64,000 bases of DNA from Zygnema cylindricum (lineage: Eukaryota; Streptophyta; Zygnematophyceae; Zygnematales; Zygnemataceae): contig JBBHKE010000229.1 of assembly GCA_037447655.1 (NCBI GenBank), positions 177,465 through 241,464 on the forward strand, read 5' to 3'. Positions 1 to 11,585 of the stretch are shown here, piece by piece. The translations under genes and the position numbers were made by a program. Every line of letters begins with the position of its first letter. Position 1 is the first letter of the stretch. The notes under the pieces were generated by a model. The model saw only the letters and a list, made by a program, of their open reading frames with translations, was not told where the DNA came from and did no database searches.

Positions 1-50
1 CCCCCCCCCCCTCCCCCTCCCCCTCCCCCTCCCCCTCCCTCTCCCTCTCA
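1..50. repeat. (CTCCCC)n / (CTCCCT)n microsatellite at window edge
   Basis: A pyrimidine hexanucleotide repeat runs off the left edge of the window. It is the same sequence class as the 720-bp array at 51293-52016. Confidence 0.9.
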
Positions 51-129
51 GCTTCCAAAGACAATTTGTGTGCAATGTATAAATTACTGAAAAAAACAAC
101 ATATGAAACCCGAATGTTAAATTAACTTT

Positions 130-300
130 AAAAGGGGTACAAAGAGGTTTAAATGAGGTCTCAAGGAGGTTTTAAAGAGGTTTAAACGAGGTTTAAACGA
201 GGTATGTAAGAGGTTTAAAAAACGTTTGAAAAGAGGTCTAAAACGGTTCCAAAGAGGTTGGATAGGAGGTTTAAACGAGGTTTAAACAGGTTCACAAGAG
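130..300. repeat. degenerate GAGGTTTAAA minisatellite
   Basis: About a dozen imperfect copies of a roughly 10-bp unit, GAGGTTTAAA or GAGGTTTAAAC, lie head to tail. No coding role is visible. Confidence 0.8.
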
Positions 301-375
301 GATTTCCGAAGGGTTTGAAAGTGAAGGGGAAATAAAGAAAGGTGAGGGGTTCAGGAGAGGTTTTGGAGGACAAAG

Positions 376-412
376 AGAAAAAAAAAAAAAAAACAAAAAA
401 ACAAAAAAAAAA

Positions 413-500
<88 letters not shown>

Positions 501-510
501 AAAAAAAAAA

Positions 511-545
<35 letters not shown>
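376..545. repeat. long poly(A) tract with scattered C
   Basis: About 170 bp of almost pure A with a few isolated C bases. It gives rise to meaningless poly-Lys and poly-Phe reading frames. It could be the tail of an old retroposed sequence, but no body with a target duplication was recognised. Confidence 0.9.
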
Positions 546-547
<2 letters not shown>

Positions 548-569
548 GACCTAACAGTTCCCGGGTCTC

Positions 570-960
570 TGGTGCTCGCGTACGCTCCCCCCCCTAGCAG
601 CCCCACAAGGCCCACGCCGCCCACTATGCGCCTCTGCACCGCCCAAATCCCGTTGCTCCGCCACGTGTCAGCCACGTGTCAGCCACTGGAGACTTTCTAG
701 CTTTTTCGAGCCTCTCGAGTCCGTACACACAGTGTAGAACAGCGGCGACTCGAGGCCGTACAGCCTACCGATGTGAGTGTCCTGGGCGGAGAAGCTGGTC
801 CTCTGGCGGCGCCACCTGTCGCCTCGCGCAGGCGGGCGGCCAGGCGGGCCCCGAGGAGGGGCACCCGCCACGTCATCGCTTGGAGGAGGGCATACCACGT
901 GGCAGGCGACTGTGGAGAAGACGGGCGAAAGAAGAGGGAAAAAGAAGCCGGGGATGTCGC
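570..960. promoter_or_regulatory. GC-rich patch with repeated CACGTG G-boxes
   Basis: A GC-rich island stands out in AT-rich surroundings. CACGTG (plant G-box core) occurs at 662-667 and 673-678 inside a direct repeat CCACGTGTCAG, and again near 894-899. Similar CACGTG-containing GC-rich patches lie upstream of the F-box/NOP10 pair (about 52675) and the ML gene (60401). This may be a promoter of a gene outside the recognised set. No transcript start or convincing coding exon was identified. Confidence 0.3.
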
Positions 961-1784
961 ATAGACGACGAGAAATGATACGGTTTTGCCGTACTATGTG
1001 TTCGAAAGTACGAAAAGTACGGAAATGGAAAGGTAATACAGAAGTGACTTTTTCATTATAAAGATTCCGTGTTTGGCGGAGATAATTTTGACCGTCCGAT
1101 GGTCACGATCGATTTTCGCTGATAGGCCTATTTTCATCCGCGACATGTACAGTACAGTACTGTACAGTACTGTACTGTACCGTCAAAAGTCACGCTGGCC
1201 GGTCCGACACCGGCCGTTATATTTTCAGAATCACACAGTACAGCGTGCATTGTAAATATCTATTTATCAGAACTCGAGGATAGTGTGGACAGAAAATTAG
1301 ACTGCCCGTCTTTATTAGAGTTAACACCAAAACCATAAGTTCGTAATAATAACATTAATTAATGTGCCACATAATAAGCCCGTTGCAAAACAGTAATAGT
1401 GTAGCTTTTTTATATAGGTGCTGACGTAACAATTCATTCACGAACTCTCAGTGTAGTCACTCAAAGTAGCCAACGGCTAATTTTTGAATGGACCACACTA
1501 AATTTCCATATTGAAATTTTGCAAACCACACAGTATATAGTAAAGACAGCAGTATAATGTAGAACACAGTAAAAATCCAAACTTTCTTTCAAATTAATTA
1601 AATCTAAAAATTAGAGTTCTTTGCCAAAGTTTGGAATATGATATCAAGAGTTACGACATATTTCTCAGAGGCTTGAATTATAAACTACATACGCAAAAAA
1701 AAGTCGCAGGTCCTTGCACAATGGTGACAATAGCATGGACCGTTGTAGAAGGAACATGGGAAGACTTTAAGCCAGATTAGATCC

Positions 1785-2310
1785 TGCATATGTACCTACT
1801 TTTCCTCTTACGCAAAAGTTGCAACCTTAACTGTTGAAACATTTGTCTCTGTGCGTCAAGGTGACTGTGTAGTCTTCCCACATCATTACGACTACTTCCC
1901 CAAAATCCCAGTCCATAGTAATTGTGCGCATTAGGAGGATAACTCATAGTAATATCGCGTGTTTTGTTCTGAATCGAAGGAATCACATCTCTGTAGGAAA
2001 ACATTACAAGACGTCACATCACGTCATTGTTGTCTCTATTGGGACAACGAATAAATCCATTGTTTGGACAATGAAGTCATTAGATTTGAGTTTTGCAGGA
2101 GACGAGTAAGGGTTCATGTTTGCATTGGGTGAATAATCAAGTTGTTGAACTTGCACAAATCGTTTAAATGACTTTGATGACTAGAGATCCACTAGGTGTG
2201 CACAATTCATTGGCGATCCTCTAGTGTTGCTTCAGTGTTTAAGGTGGACAACAAGTCACAAAGTTTGCAATAACCTAACTGCAAGAAAGGAGTCTTCACT
2301 ACAGAGACAA
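1785..2310 (-). other. coding-like patches of an unrecognised, possibly decayed gene
   Basis: The minus strand has several open, protein-like stretches in different frames. One at 1785-2004 is preceded by an acceptor-like TTTTCCTACAG and followed by a donor-like GTAAGAGG; it encodes an Asn/Gln-rich peptide containing HNYYGLGFWGSS. A second near 2040-2165 and a third near 2205-2295 follow on the same strand but are separated by stops. They do not join into one clean model, so this may be a pseudogene or part of an unrecognised gene. I do not recognise the family. Confidence 0.25.
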
Positions 2311-2834
2311 GTTTTCACAATACTGTCAATACCGGCGAGGTACCATGTACATAGGTGAATTTTGATAAAGGGAAGAGAGTTCTTTTATTCTCAGTCAGAG
2401 GTAGCACCAAACAAGTGTGCATTTGTGTGTGGTTGTGGATTAAAAAAATCTTGACAATTGTGTAGGAATTTTAAATATAATTTAGATTCACAGCAGAAAC
2501 ACACGATCCATAAAACCAAAACCCTTACATATGCTCCAGCGCAAGAAATACCATGCTCATTATGATTTATGGTCGAATACATATTATCAAATATACAGTG
2601 GAGGCGCAACAAAAAACACAGCAAGCATCAAACCAAAAACAGTGAACAAAAAAAAAATCACGCCTTCAATTAAATAACCTTCAAACACACAACTAACTGC
2701 ACTAGGATTTATTGACTTCTGCAAGATCAGCATCCACAGTAATAACCTGCACATCCTTCGTAACATCAACGGTACAATACCCATTCTTCAGTAACACCAA
2801 CCGTGTGAGGAGATCCAATCAGCCCTACTATGGA

Positions 2835-2977
2835 ACTATGGTTCAAATGTGCAAAAATGATTGGCAACGCTATATGCGGCAGGCCAGTACTGTACACGGT
2901 TATATTAAGCATAATACTCGTATAGTACGGGAAACCATATATGAAGCTTCACATAGTTTTCTTGCATTTGAACTATG
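2835..2977. mobile_element. MITE family B copy
   Basis: Inverted ends ACTATGGTTCAAATGTGC and GCATTTGAACTAT bracket about 143 bp. Subterminal sequence (AACGCTATATG) matches the other family B copies at 6082, 22811, 33746, 41901 and 42010. Confidence 0.7.
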
Positions 2978-3483
2978 ACTGGAACAGTGCCTATCCTGGT
3001 GAATAAGCAACAAGTGGACAAACTACATAAAAAATTACATAAGACGAAGAAATTCACAATCTGCAACTTTTTTGGCAACATGCCGTATTGGCGTACAACA
3101 TAAAGAATCGGCATCTAAAAAGGCCAAAGCTCAACCTACCAAATAATCCACAAATAAGGTACCATGACATCTTTTACAGAATAAATACATGAATTTGGAG
3201 AGTGACAATGATCTGGTAACCAGGCTACTTGATCAATTCAAAAACTTCAAGTCAGCAACAACTCTAATAAGAGAATTTGGTAGACCAGAAAGAATTTGCA
3301 AAAAAATGAAGCGTCAAACATATTAACAAGTAAAGGCTAGCTTTCCGTCTCATACATCACTATTTATTACTACCTAAACAAGACAGCTGCTAGTGCTTGC
3401 CAAAACATCCATCACCATAACATGTGCAATTCACTAACTTGAAAACCACAAAGTGTACTTGATCTCTCTGCACCTGACCCTAT

Positions 3484-5754
3484 CTAAACTTCAGTTTCAT
3501 CATCGTCGCCTAAGCCAAGATGACCCAATTCCACTTTTGTCCTTTTCCGATGCCCAGTTTCCTTGACAGGACGAGTCATGGGACCGATGACCTCACCTGT
3601 TTTGATGTCATCATCATCCAAACGATGATCCCTTCGCTCACCAAATAAGGTTGGGCTTCCTCTCCTCAACGAGTCAGAAGCTTCTAAATCGAGACCGGCC
3701 TCACCAACTGCTACTACATCATCCATAGAAGCATTGCCATTATTTTCACTCCTATTCCTCTTGCCAGTCTCCTCCGCCACACCGTCATTTTCCCCATGCT
3801 CCTTCGACAACACTTCAGATCTAGACCCCACATCACTTCTGCATGCTTCCGTAGTATTAACACCTCTTGTGTCTTGATGTGAATCTCTCTCCAATTTTTT
3901 CCCTTTCCCTCCCTTCTTATCCGCCTTCCCAGCTAATTCTGTCTCAAGCTCTTTAAGCAAGCTTCGTACTTCATCATTTTTCGCCAAATCCATAGCTGAC
4001 TCACCCTTCTTGTTCAAAAGTGTAAGCTGTTGAGGACCTTTCCGTGCAATAAGTTTGATGACTGCTAAGTTCTGTCCTTGAACAGCGTAATGCAAAGGAC
4101 TGAATCCTTTCTTAGAGCAGTTGTTCACTTTGGCTCCTCCTGCTAACAACAGACGTACCACTTCCAAATGCCCTTTCTGACATGCAAAGTGAAGAGCAGA
4201 CATATCATCAGTAGCTGTGGCACCCACAGCCGCCTTGTTTTCGCAGAGGAGTTGTACAATATCTGACTGGCCAGCCCACGCTGCCAAATGAAGTCTGTTG
4301 GACATTAAGGATAACATCTTCTTTATGAAAGCCAGGCAAACCTGGAGCTGACTGAGTTCAGCAAACTTGAGCAAATTACTGTAACCTCCCCTTTCATGTA
4401 TACGCATAATATCACACTACCAACTCAGCACCAGCTCAAACATGAATGCAACGGCAACAAGGGTTGACATACAATAGATCCTGCCTGCTTGCGATTGTAA
4501 ACAAAGTAGGAGCGGTTGAAACGGAAGTACACGTCTAAGAGTAGGCTAGACTTATCCTCTTGACAAATTGACAGGTATGCTCACAGTGTTGCTCAGGACA
4601 ACGTCGACGTGCATGCCATAATCGTTTTGCGTAACTTGGGGAAGAGGGCTGGACCTTGTGAATTGTACTTGCTAAATTGACTGTCCTTTGGGATGCAGTA
4701 CATTAAGATAATTCACCATAAATCTCAATATAATTACTTTTTGGTATGCTATACTAATGGCTTTGTACAAAGGTAGTTCACTTCTACACTCCAAAGAAAA
4801 TAATGCTTTGCCTCCGAGGCATTTCTCCAAACACTACTGATCAAGAGCCAGCATTCAGATTTTAGCATTCATGTTTGCCACGTAATTAATAAGGAGCCTG
4901 TTTGAGGTGAATGCAGACATTGCCTTCAAGGTAAAATGAGATTTTGTTGATGAAGATGATGTGACTACGTGAGTACATTGATAAGCGAGGATAGACGACG
5001 GATGAAAAGAATGACTGCAAAAATCATCCAGAGGTTTGACCTTAAAGCAGACAGCTGTTATTTCTAACCTTCAATGTTTGATAGCCAGCAGATACTTCTT
5101 TCATACTTCCTCACCTCATAAATGCATCAGGTAAAATTAAAAATATGACTTGCAATCAGCTCACCTCTGCGCATCCTTTTGTATTTCCAGACACTAAGAC
5201 AATATTCTCACCAAGTACACCGCGCATCGCTATAAAAGATAGTGAATCATTCTTGTTACCACTTTGAACTACACTAAATCATGATTTGAAACGTGGCTCA
5301 CTATGGGCCACTGAACTAAATGGTGTTATTAACACTTTAGTATGATCTTGGGTCAAAAAAAAGACTCACTCAAATTAGAGTGATTTACTCTAGTAGCGAT
5401 GAGCGGTGTACTACGTGTGCGTTGTCGGTTGGTGGATATGATATGTCCAGCCACCAGCCATCATCAGCCTGTAAAACCGTAGTCCAAAAGCTAGGGGAAT
5501 TTGAACATCAATTATGCTCAAAGCATTTAATAAGAAAAAAAGCAGACCAAGCTGCCACAAAAAAGCGGCATTGGACATAAACTCTTTTTTTCTTAATGCA
5601 TAAAAGATCAACGTATTTTCCAAGATTCTTACAGACATAAAAGATACGGAGTCCTGTTAAGCTTATCCCGAGCATCCACATCGACCCGGCCCTCTGCTAA
5701 CAGCTGGCGGGCAGTGGCGAGGTCGCCAGCTCGTGCTGCTTGGTGAAGCGCCAT
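3484..5754 (-). CDS. ankyrin-repeat protein with charged C-terminal tail
   Basis: Two coding exons on the minus strand: 5754-5648 and 4294-3484, joined in phase 2 across a donor CC|GTATCT and an acceptor CCAACAG|A. The join restores the ankyrin signature RTPLHLAAWAG. The protein is 305 residues. Residues 1-35 hold a first repeat (LHQAARAGDLATARQLL). Residues 33-132 hold three canonical repeats with TPLHLAA, SALHFACQKGHLEVVRLLL and SPLHYAVQG motifs, and a partial fifth follows. From about 160 the protein is Lys-, Asp- and Glu-rich and of low complexity, ending in an acidic patch. No signal peptide or membrane segment is visible. Ankyrin repeats mediate protein binding; partner and pathway are unknown. 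The 1.35-kb intron holds a family A MITE. The gene is head-to-head with RanGAP. Confidence 0.85.
5218..5408. mobile_element. MITE family A copy (intron of ankyrin gene)
   Basis: Terminal inverted repeats CACCGCGCATCGCTA and TAGCGATGAGCGGTG are flanked by TA on both sides. It is 191 bp, without coding capacity, and lies in the single intron of the ankyrin gene. Confidence 0.85.
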
Positions 5755-5819
5755 GGTTGGCTGCGCAAGGAAGGACTTGAAAGGAATTCGAAAGCTTAAG
5801 GAGCATCCAATACTCCCTA

Positions 5820-5948
5820 AACGATAATTATCGGCGATAATTTTTGTTGGTTCCGGAGCGATATGTCGGGACCTCTCACCGTTTGATAACCGATAATATC
5901 GGCAATTGAATTTATCGCGATTAAAAATTACCCGATACACAACATTAC
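5820..5948. mobile_element. truncated hAT-type transposon end
   Basis: The segment contains CGATAATTATCGGCGATAA and ends CCGATACACAACATT, closely resembling the right end of the complete hAT-like element at 33908-34802 (CCGATACACAACACT). No matching left end is seen, so it is a fragment. It lies about 70 bp upstream of the ankyrin gene start codon. Confidence 0.6.
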
Positions 5949-6081
5949 AAAATGAAAATGCGATGAACACGAGACCACGAGTGCACGGGCATACGAAATA
6001 AAGTCCATACGGCAGGTTAAACCGAACTTTTTGGTCGCTCTTGTTTGCTGCAGGTAGCTCCAACAGCTCTTTTTTACAAAA

Positions 6082-6314
6082 TTCAAAATGCGACGAAACG
6101 ACAAAAAAAATCACTGTACTGAACCTGTAAAGGTGGAATATTTAAAACAGTACGATACAATACACATTTACGGTATTGCAGTACTATTAGAAACTTTATA
6201 TGTCTCTTCGTACTGTACGCGTATTGCATTAGATTCCTCGTATATTACTCCCTTTTTCATTTTAAATACGGACTTATCACATATAGCGTTTACAATTGTT
6301 TTCCCACATTCGAA
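6082..6314. mobile_element. MITE family B copy in RanGAP upstream region
   Basis: The left end TTCAAAATGCGACGAAACGA and right end ACAATTGTTTTCCCACATTCGAA are inverted. The right subterminal TATAGCGTTTACAATTG matches family B. It ends about 120 bp before the RanGAP start codon. Confidence 0.6.
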
Positions 6315-6435
6315 GTTTGCTGAAAGATATCCGGACTCGTTTTTTCGTTTCATACTTTCAAAATTCTAACTCCCATCCTTTCTCCCTCCTCGCTTCCTCG
6401 CTTCGCTTTTCGTCTTCGTCTGCTTCAGCTGAAAA

Positions 6436-9400
6436 ATGGATTCAACAGCCGTACAGTCGTATGACAAGTGGCCCGTGGAGGAGGTGTTTCGAAACGTGTT
6501 GGTGGAGAAAATAGCCACACATCTTGCTGCATTTACATTCTTTAACGGAAAGGTTAAACTGCTGAACTTTGGCCTGTTTTAGGGTTTTGAGGTGTTTTTA
6601 GGGTATTTAGGTTTTTGAGAGTTTTGATGTTTTTAGGATATTAGAGGTTCTCAAAATTCCTAGGTTTTTGATTTTTTGTAGGGTTTTTAAAGTTTAGGTT
6701 TTAGGGTTTTAGGGATCTAAAGTTTTCATTTTTAAAAAAGTATTTAAAGGCTATTGGGTTATAAGTTTTTCGTAGGGTTCCGAGGATTTTTGAAGGGTTT
6801 TTTTAGGGTTTTTTATTGGGCTTTAAACGTCATCTCCAATTCTGACAATTTTTAGTGATTTAAAGGTTTTGAGAGATTTAGGGATTTCACGGTTTTTGGA
6901 GTGTTGAGGTTTTCATAGTCTTTAGGTTTTTTTGAATTTTAGTACTTATAATGTTTTTTTTTATTTGTAGTTTTTTTTTATGGTATTTCGGGTTTCTATG
7001 GCTGTTAAAGTTTTTGGGCTTTCAAGTTCTTGAATTTCTATTTTTTCTTGTCTTTTTCAGGTTTGAGGGTTTGAAAGGGCCTGTTACGTTTTTAGGACTG
7101 TTGCGTTTTTGTAGCCCTCAGATCTTTATGCAAGAAGCATATGATAATGAAAAGCTTGACAAAATCACGTATATTGCCGGGAATTTAGAAAATATCTATA
7201 TATTTACCCGTGTTCGTCTGGATGGTGCAGGTCAAGCGAATTTCCGATGAAGTTGCTCGACAATATGCTGAGGAAATTGAACAGGCTGCTTTTGCAGCAG
7301 CAGGGGAGAAAAATAAGGATAGTACTTTGCAGCCTGTAGATATGATTGCTTTTTATGCAGGGCAAGCTAGTCAATTGATGTTGTCAAAGTTTACTACAGA
7401 TGAGCAAGAAAAGGAAGTTGTTGCTCAAGATGAAACTGTGGAGACCACAGAAGTGAGTGGACTCTATCTTCTCCTGAAAATGTCATGGACGTAAAGGATG
7501 GATTGAAAAGTGTTTTTTAGAGCTTGACTCTCAAACTTAGATTGGTATCTTCATCCTCTTTTTGTTGTTTTGTTGTGCTACACCTACCAATGCCCAGTCC
7601 TTGAATGATGCAACATCAGCTTGGTTCAATTGACTGAAGCTAGTCCTGGTTGTGATTTTAGAGTGATTTGTTTTTTGAAATTGTAGTGGTGAGCCATTCA
7701 AGCTTCTGGAAAAGGCATGTCATGTATGGAGTTGCAGAGGACATTCGTGAAAGTAGTCTACTAGCATCAGATGTTTAGTTTTTTTTTTACTGCATCCTCA
7801 CTTCTTTAGTTCTGGTAGAAAGAATGTTGACGGTCTCTCTCAGTCAAAGCACATTGTCTTACTAGGGAGGGGTGATGGGAGGTGCAATTGTTGCAGTTGG
7901 ATATTTCCAAGGGTGAGAGAGAGTTTCTCACTAAGGAACGCACACAAGAACTGTTGCAGCCTCTTTTCAAATTCCCTATCACGAAGGTATTCTTTTTTAG
8001 CTTATTTATTCCGGATCTCCTTTCACATCTTTTGCTCCAAATTTGGTGGCCTATTAGGCGCGTTCTTAAGAAATTTACAAAATGGGAGTCGGTTGAAGGA
8101 AGACTATAAGTTATAATGATATGTAAAATCAGATCTTTATGGGGACAGTTGTCTTGGTCATTTGTTTGTTGCTATCCAGGTGCGTATGAGCACAAAAAGT
8201 TTTTCTCCAGAATGTGCTGCTGTGATGGCTGAAGGGCTGCTACGACTGAAGGAGTCCTTAACTGATGTTGATTTAAGCGACATCATTGCCGGACAAAAGG
8301 TTTGTCCCGCTGACTCTACCCTTGTTATTTTGTTTTGTTTTGTTTTGTTTTGATTATATTTGTCCAATAGTGGAGGTCATTTGAGTAGATTCATGTGGTT
8401 ACTCGTATGTGTCTCTTAGTTTCTCATGTGCCTTATGAAGCAACAATTGAGAAATGTCAACTGTTCGTATTTTGGTCAGAATGTTGAAAATTTGAGGTAG
8501 GATGTGGCAGGAAGAGGATGCCTTATCTACCCTTGCCATAATTTCCAAGTCGTTGGAGGGTACCAAGTTACTAAGGCTGGATTTATCTCATAATGCGTTT
8601 GGAGCAAAGGGCTTACGTGCATGTGCAAAGGCTCTTCAAGGACAGGTATGTTATTGCTCAAATGTGTTTGGATTGCACTCAAATTACCATTTCGCTGATG
8701 GTGGTGAATGTGATGAAGAGAATCCTTCAGATGTGTTGCGTTAGGATGTCAATATGCTAATATCATATTTATTACTGGCATATGCAGACAACTCTCCAAC
8801 ATCTTGCTTTCTGTAATATTGGCGGATCACCAGAGGCTTGCGAGTTCCTTCGAGACCACTTGCTGGAAGTCTCTGACTTGCGGAGTTTACATTTTCTGAA
8901 CAACATGAGTGGTACACACGGGTCCTTTCCTAGTACAACCTGTATTGATGTTTGCTTAGCGTAGTTAAGGATTTCTGTGACTGATATGTGCCACGTGGGA
9001 AGCTGAGGGACACAGGAGATGAAGGCGCAATAGCAATGGCACAGCTATTAAAGAAGGCTAAGAACTTGCAAGAAATCCGATTTTCTTCCACAAGAGTGGG
9101 GACGGAGGGTGGTATAGCTCTTGTAGAAGCTCTTGCAGCAGGTAAGCTTGTCATGCCACTGTGATCCTTTCTTTGTAATGTAGAACCTGTTTGTTACTGT
9201 CTTTTGTATAATATTATCTTTTTAGCTTTTGACATTAAAATGTAGTACGGCGTCTCACTAAACGTTGAACACTGGTTCTTCTTAACGCAGGTAGCAAACT
9301 GGAGGTTCTCGATCTCCGTGACAACATGCTGATGACGGAAACTGGCAGTGTTCTGGCAAAGACTTTGACGAATCACATGAATTTGCGCGAACTTTACCTG

Positions 9401-10542
9401 GGAGATACAGGTGAGAGGGAACACATTTATTTTTTCCTCTTGTGTTGTGATATGAGACTTGAACGAGATAAAATTTAGAGGAGGTTTTGTTTTCTCCTTA
9501 TCCATGCACAGTCCTACAGAAATTTGTGAATTCGAGTCAAGATGAATTTGTGAATTTGTGAATTCGTGTGACTACTGTTTTTCCTTATTGTGATGTGATG
9601 CTGTGATGTTGTTCGACAGGTCTTGGTGATCAGGGAGTCAAAGATCTGGTTGAAGGGCTCCGGGACACAGCTACAAACTTGGAGGTGAATCCAGCCCTCT
9701 CTGTTCCTTTTGCTCTTGTATGATCTCATGGATTCTGCAGACATGTCCTAACTGTTTATGATGCAAGGCGTTAATGTTAGCAAAGCTGTATAATAGACAC
9801 TTGCAATGAATTGTCGGAATTGTTAGTAAATTGTTTATTGCTGTTACACTGTGTACAGGTTCTGGACTTAAGCGGCAATGAGATCACCAAAAGTGCAGCA
9901 AGTGCTGTGGCAGCCTTGCTGGCTTCCTGTGTGAACCTTCGCAAAATCTTTCTCGCGGAAAATGAACTGAAAGATAAGGGAACTGTGCTGGTTTGCAAAG
10001 GCATAACATCAGAACACCGGTAACACACCGCATCTCTGACATCCTTTTTGAGAAACATCTGACATCCTTTTTGAGAAACATCTGTTGTTGCTTTTGTCTC
10101 CCGGTTATGTTTAACTCACATTTAGTCGTACACATAGTCATCTTTGCATTCAATTCTACGTTATACCAGGAACAAAATACTGATTGATGCTGAATAATAT
10201 ACATATGTTATATAACTTTTTGTAACTTTGTGCAGGAAACTTGAGGAAGTGCATTTGAATACCAACGAAATGAGTAAAGTAGGTGCAGTAACAGCTGCAA
10301 AGGTAGTCGCAAACCTGCCGAGCTTTAAGCTTCTGAATGTGAATGCGAACGCTATTTCATCGGACGGGATCGATACTTTGATTGAGATTTTCAAGAAAGC
10401 AGGAAGGGTACATGCCTTGGGATCTTTTGACGAGAACGATGAGGAGGGGGGAGAGGATGATGAAGAGGAAGAGGAAGAGGAAGAAAGCAAGGAAGAAGAG
10501 GAGGTTGAGGAAGGACTCAGTAGGCTTGCAGTGAACAAATAA
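6436..10542 (+). CDS. RanGAP: Ran GTPase-activating protein with plant-type WPP domain
   Basis: Eleven exons: 6436-6552, 7231-7452, 7897-7986, 8180-8299, 8511-8645, 8788-8911, 9016-9141, 9291-9410, 9620-9684, 9859-10019 and 10236-10542. Every junction phase closes, giving 528 residues (plant RanGAPs are about 535). Residues 11-105 form the WPP domain that tethers plant RanGAP to the nuclear envelope. Residues about 155-470 are leucine-rich repeats with family landmarks NNMSGDEGAIA, LDLRDNM and ENELKDKGT. Residues 491-520 are the typical acidic tail. RanGAP stimulates GTP hydrolysis by Ran on the cytoplasmic side of the nuclear pore, setting the direction of transport. Oddity: the hallmark tripeptide reads Trp12-Pro13-Val14 instead of WPP. 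AATAAA overlaps the stop codon. Confidence 0.95.
6575..7100 (+). repeat. degenerate TTTTAGGG-rich sequence in RanGAP intron 1
   Basis: The first intron is T- and G-rich, with many TTTAGGGTTT, TAGGGTTTT and TTTTTAGGTTTTT words that resemble degenerate plant telomere repeat (TTTAGGG). They are not in register, so this is either drift of an old array or composition. Confidence 0.6.
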
Positions 10543-11302
10543 AGTATTTTATTTCTCCTGTATTTTTTTTTCCCAGTTCTGATAATGTAGCTTAGAATCA
10601 GTTGCAAGCTTCGAGGGAGATTCTCAAATGTTTTCAATTTCGACGGGGCTTCTTGCCGGTTTTTTTTTCTTTTTTTTCTTTTTGGAGACGTTCAGTTTGG
10701 TAGTATTTTTTCTCTGGAACGTAATTTTTGATACTTGTTTTCCAAGATTTTTTTGATTGTTTCTGGTAACATTTCTATTTAATGTATTCATTTTGCAGAA
10801 TGGAACCAGAAAGTTGTCTTTTAATATGAGTTTGTTGAACTATCTATGCAAGGAGTGTGTAATCAACTAAGTCAGTGGCAAGTATGCATTGTCACTTAAA
10901 GCATTTATCTGGTTTAAGTATTTAAAAAGTGCACTTGCTCTTTTGGTTCCCAGCCTTTTCTCCTTTTTTAGGGCTTCTATTGGAAAGAAGTCAAACAAAA
11001 ATCTTTTTAGGTTATCTAACTGAAATGCTCAAGGAAAAAAGAGGAGAAGAGAATCATAATCATTGTAGTCATGGTTTTCCTTGATATCTGGAGAAGTAAC
11101 ATGTGAAGTTTGGCAAGAGTGCACTGACCATTCTTCATATTCTTGGGAGATTGTATGACAGTTTGCATGTGCAATTAGGGTTTTGACCAGAACAGGTCTA
11201 TTGAGTAAGACCTGGTTATACTTCTATAAAAAACCATTGTGTATTTTCTGAATGAAACATTAGAGATTTTTGTGATAAGAAAACCTCAGACCACAGACAG
11301 CT

Positions 11303-11520
11303 GCATGCGCGCGTGCGAGCGCGCACGGTGCGCGCACGCACACATGCGCCCGAACTCTCGCGCTCACGTCCCGTGTGGCGCGTGGCGAGTGTTTCAGTAT
11401 AACCCACTAATTGTTTTATGAAATTATATTTTAATTATAAAATTATAACTACATTTGTTTCGAACGTCAATTTATTTTATTTTTACGGATGCGAACGTGC
11501 GCGTGCATGCGCGGGTGGGA
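11303..11520. repeat. Z-DNA-prone CG/CA patch plus AT-rich module, copy 1
   Basis: A patch of alternating purine/pyrimidine (GCGCGTGCGAGCGCGCACG) is followed by an AT-rich block with ATTATAACTACATTTGTTTC, then another GCGTGCATGCGCG patch. The same block-plus-patch arrangement recurs near 16550-16705, 17286-17390 and 17640-17775. Confidence 0.6.
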
Positions 11521-11552
11521 GAGGAAAAGACGGGGAAAAAGTGAAAAGAATG

Positions 11553-11585
<33 letters not shown>

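Larger units (their letters stand above)
5755..6435. promoter_or_regulatory. divergent promoter region, ankyrin gene / RanGAP
   Basis: This is the 681-bp interval between two head-to-head start codons. It is largely built from transposon remnants: a hAT-type end at about 5820-5948 (ending CCGATACACAACATT) and a family B MITE at 6082-6314. A CT-rich leader (about 6375-6420) precedes the RanGAP ATG. No TATA box was assigned. Confidence 0.5.

Noticed and set aside
215-675. Poly-Lys and poly-Phe reading frames
   Set aside because: They are translations of a poly(A) tract with no protein features outside it.
10161-10637. 158-codon Ser-rich frame opposite RanGAP exon 11
   Set aside because: It is the antisense shadow of the RanGAP acidic tail, where GAG/GAA codons read as Ser/Leu codons on the other strand.
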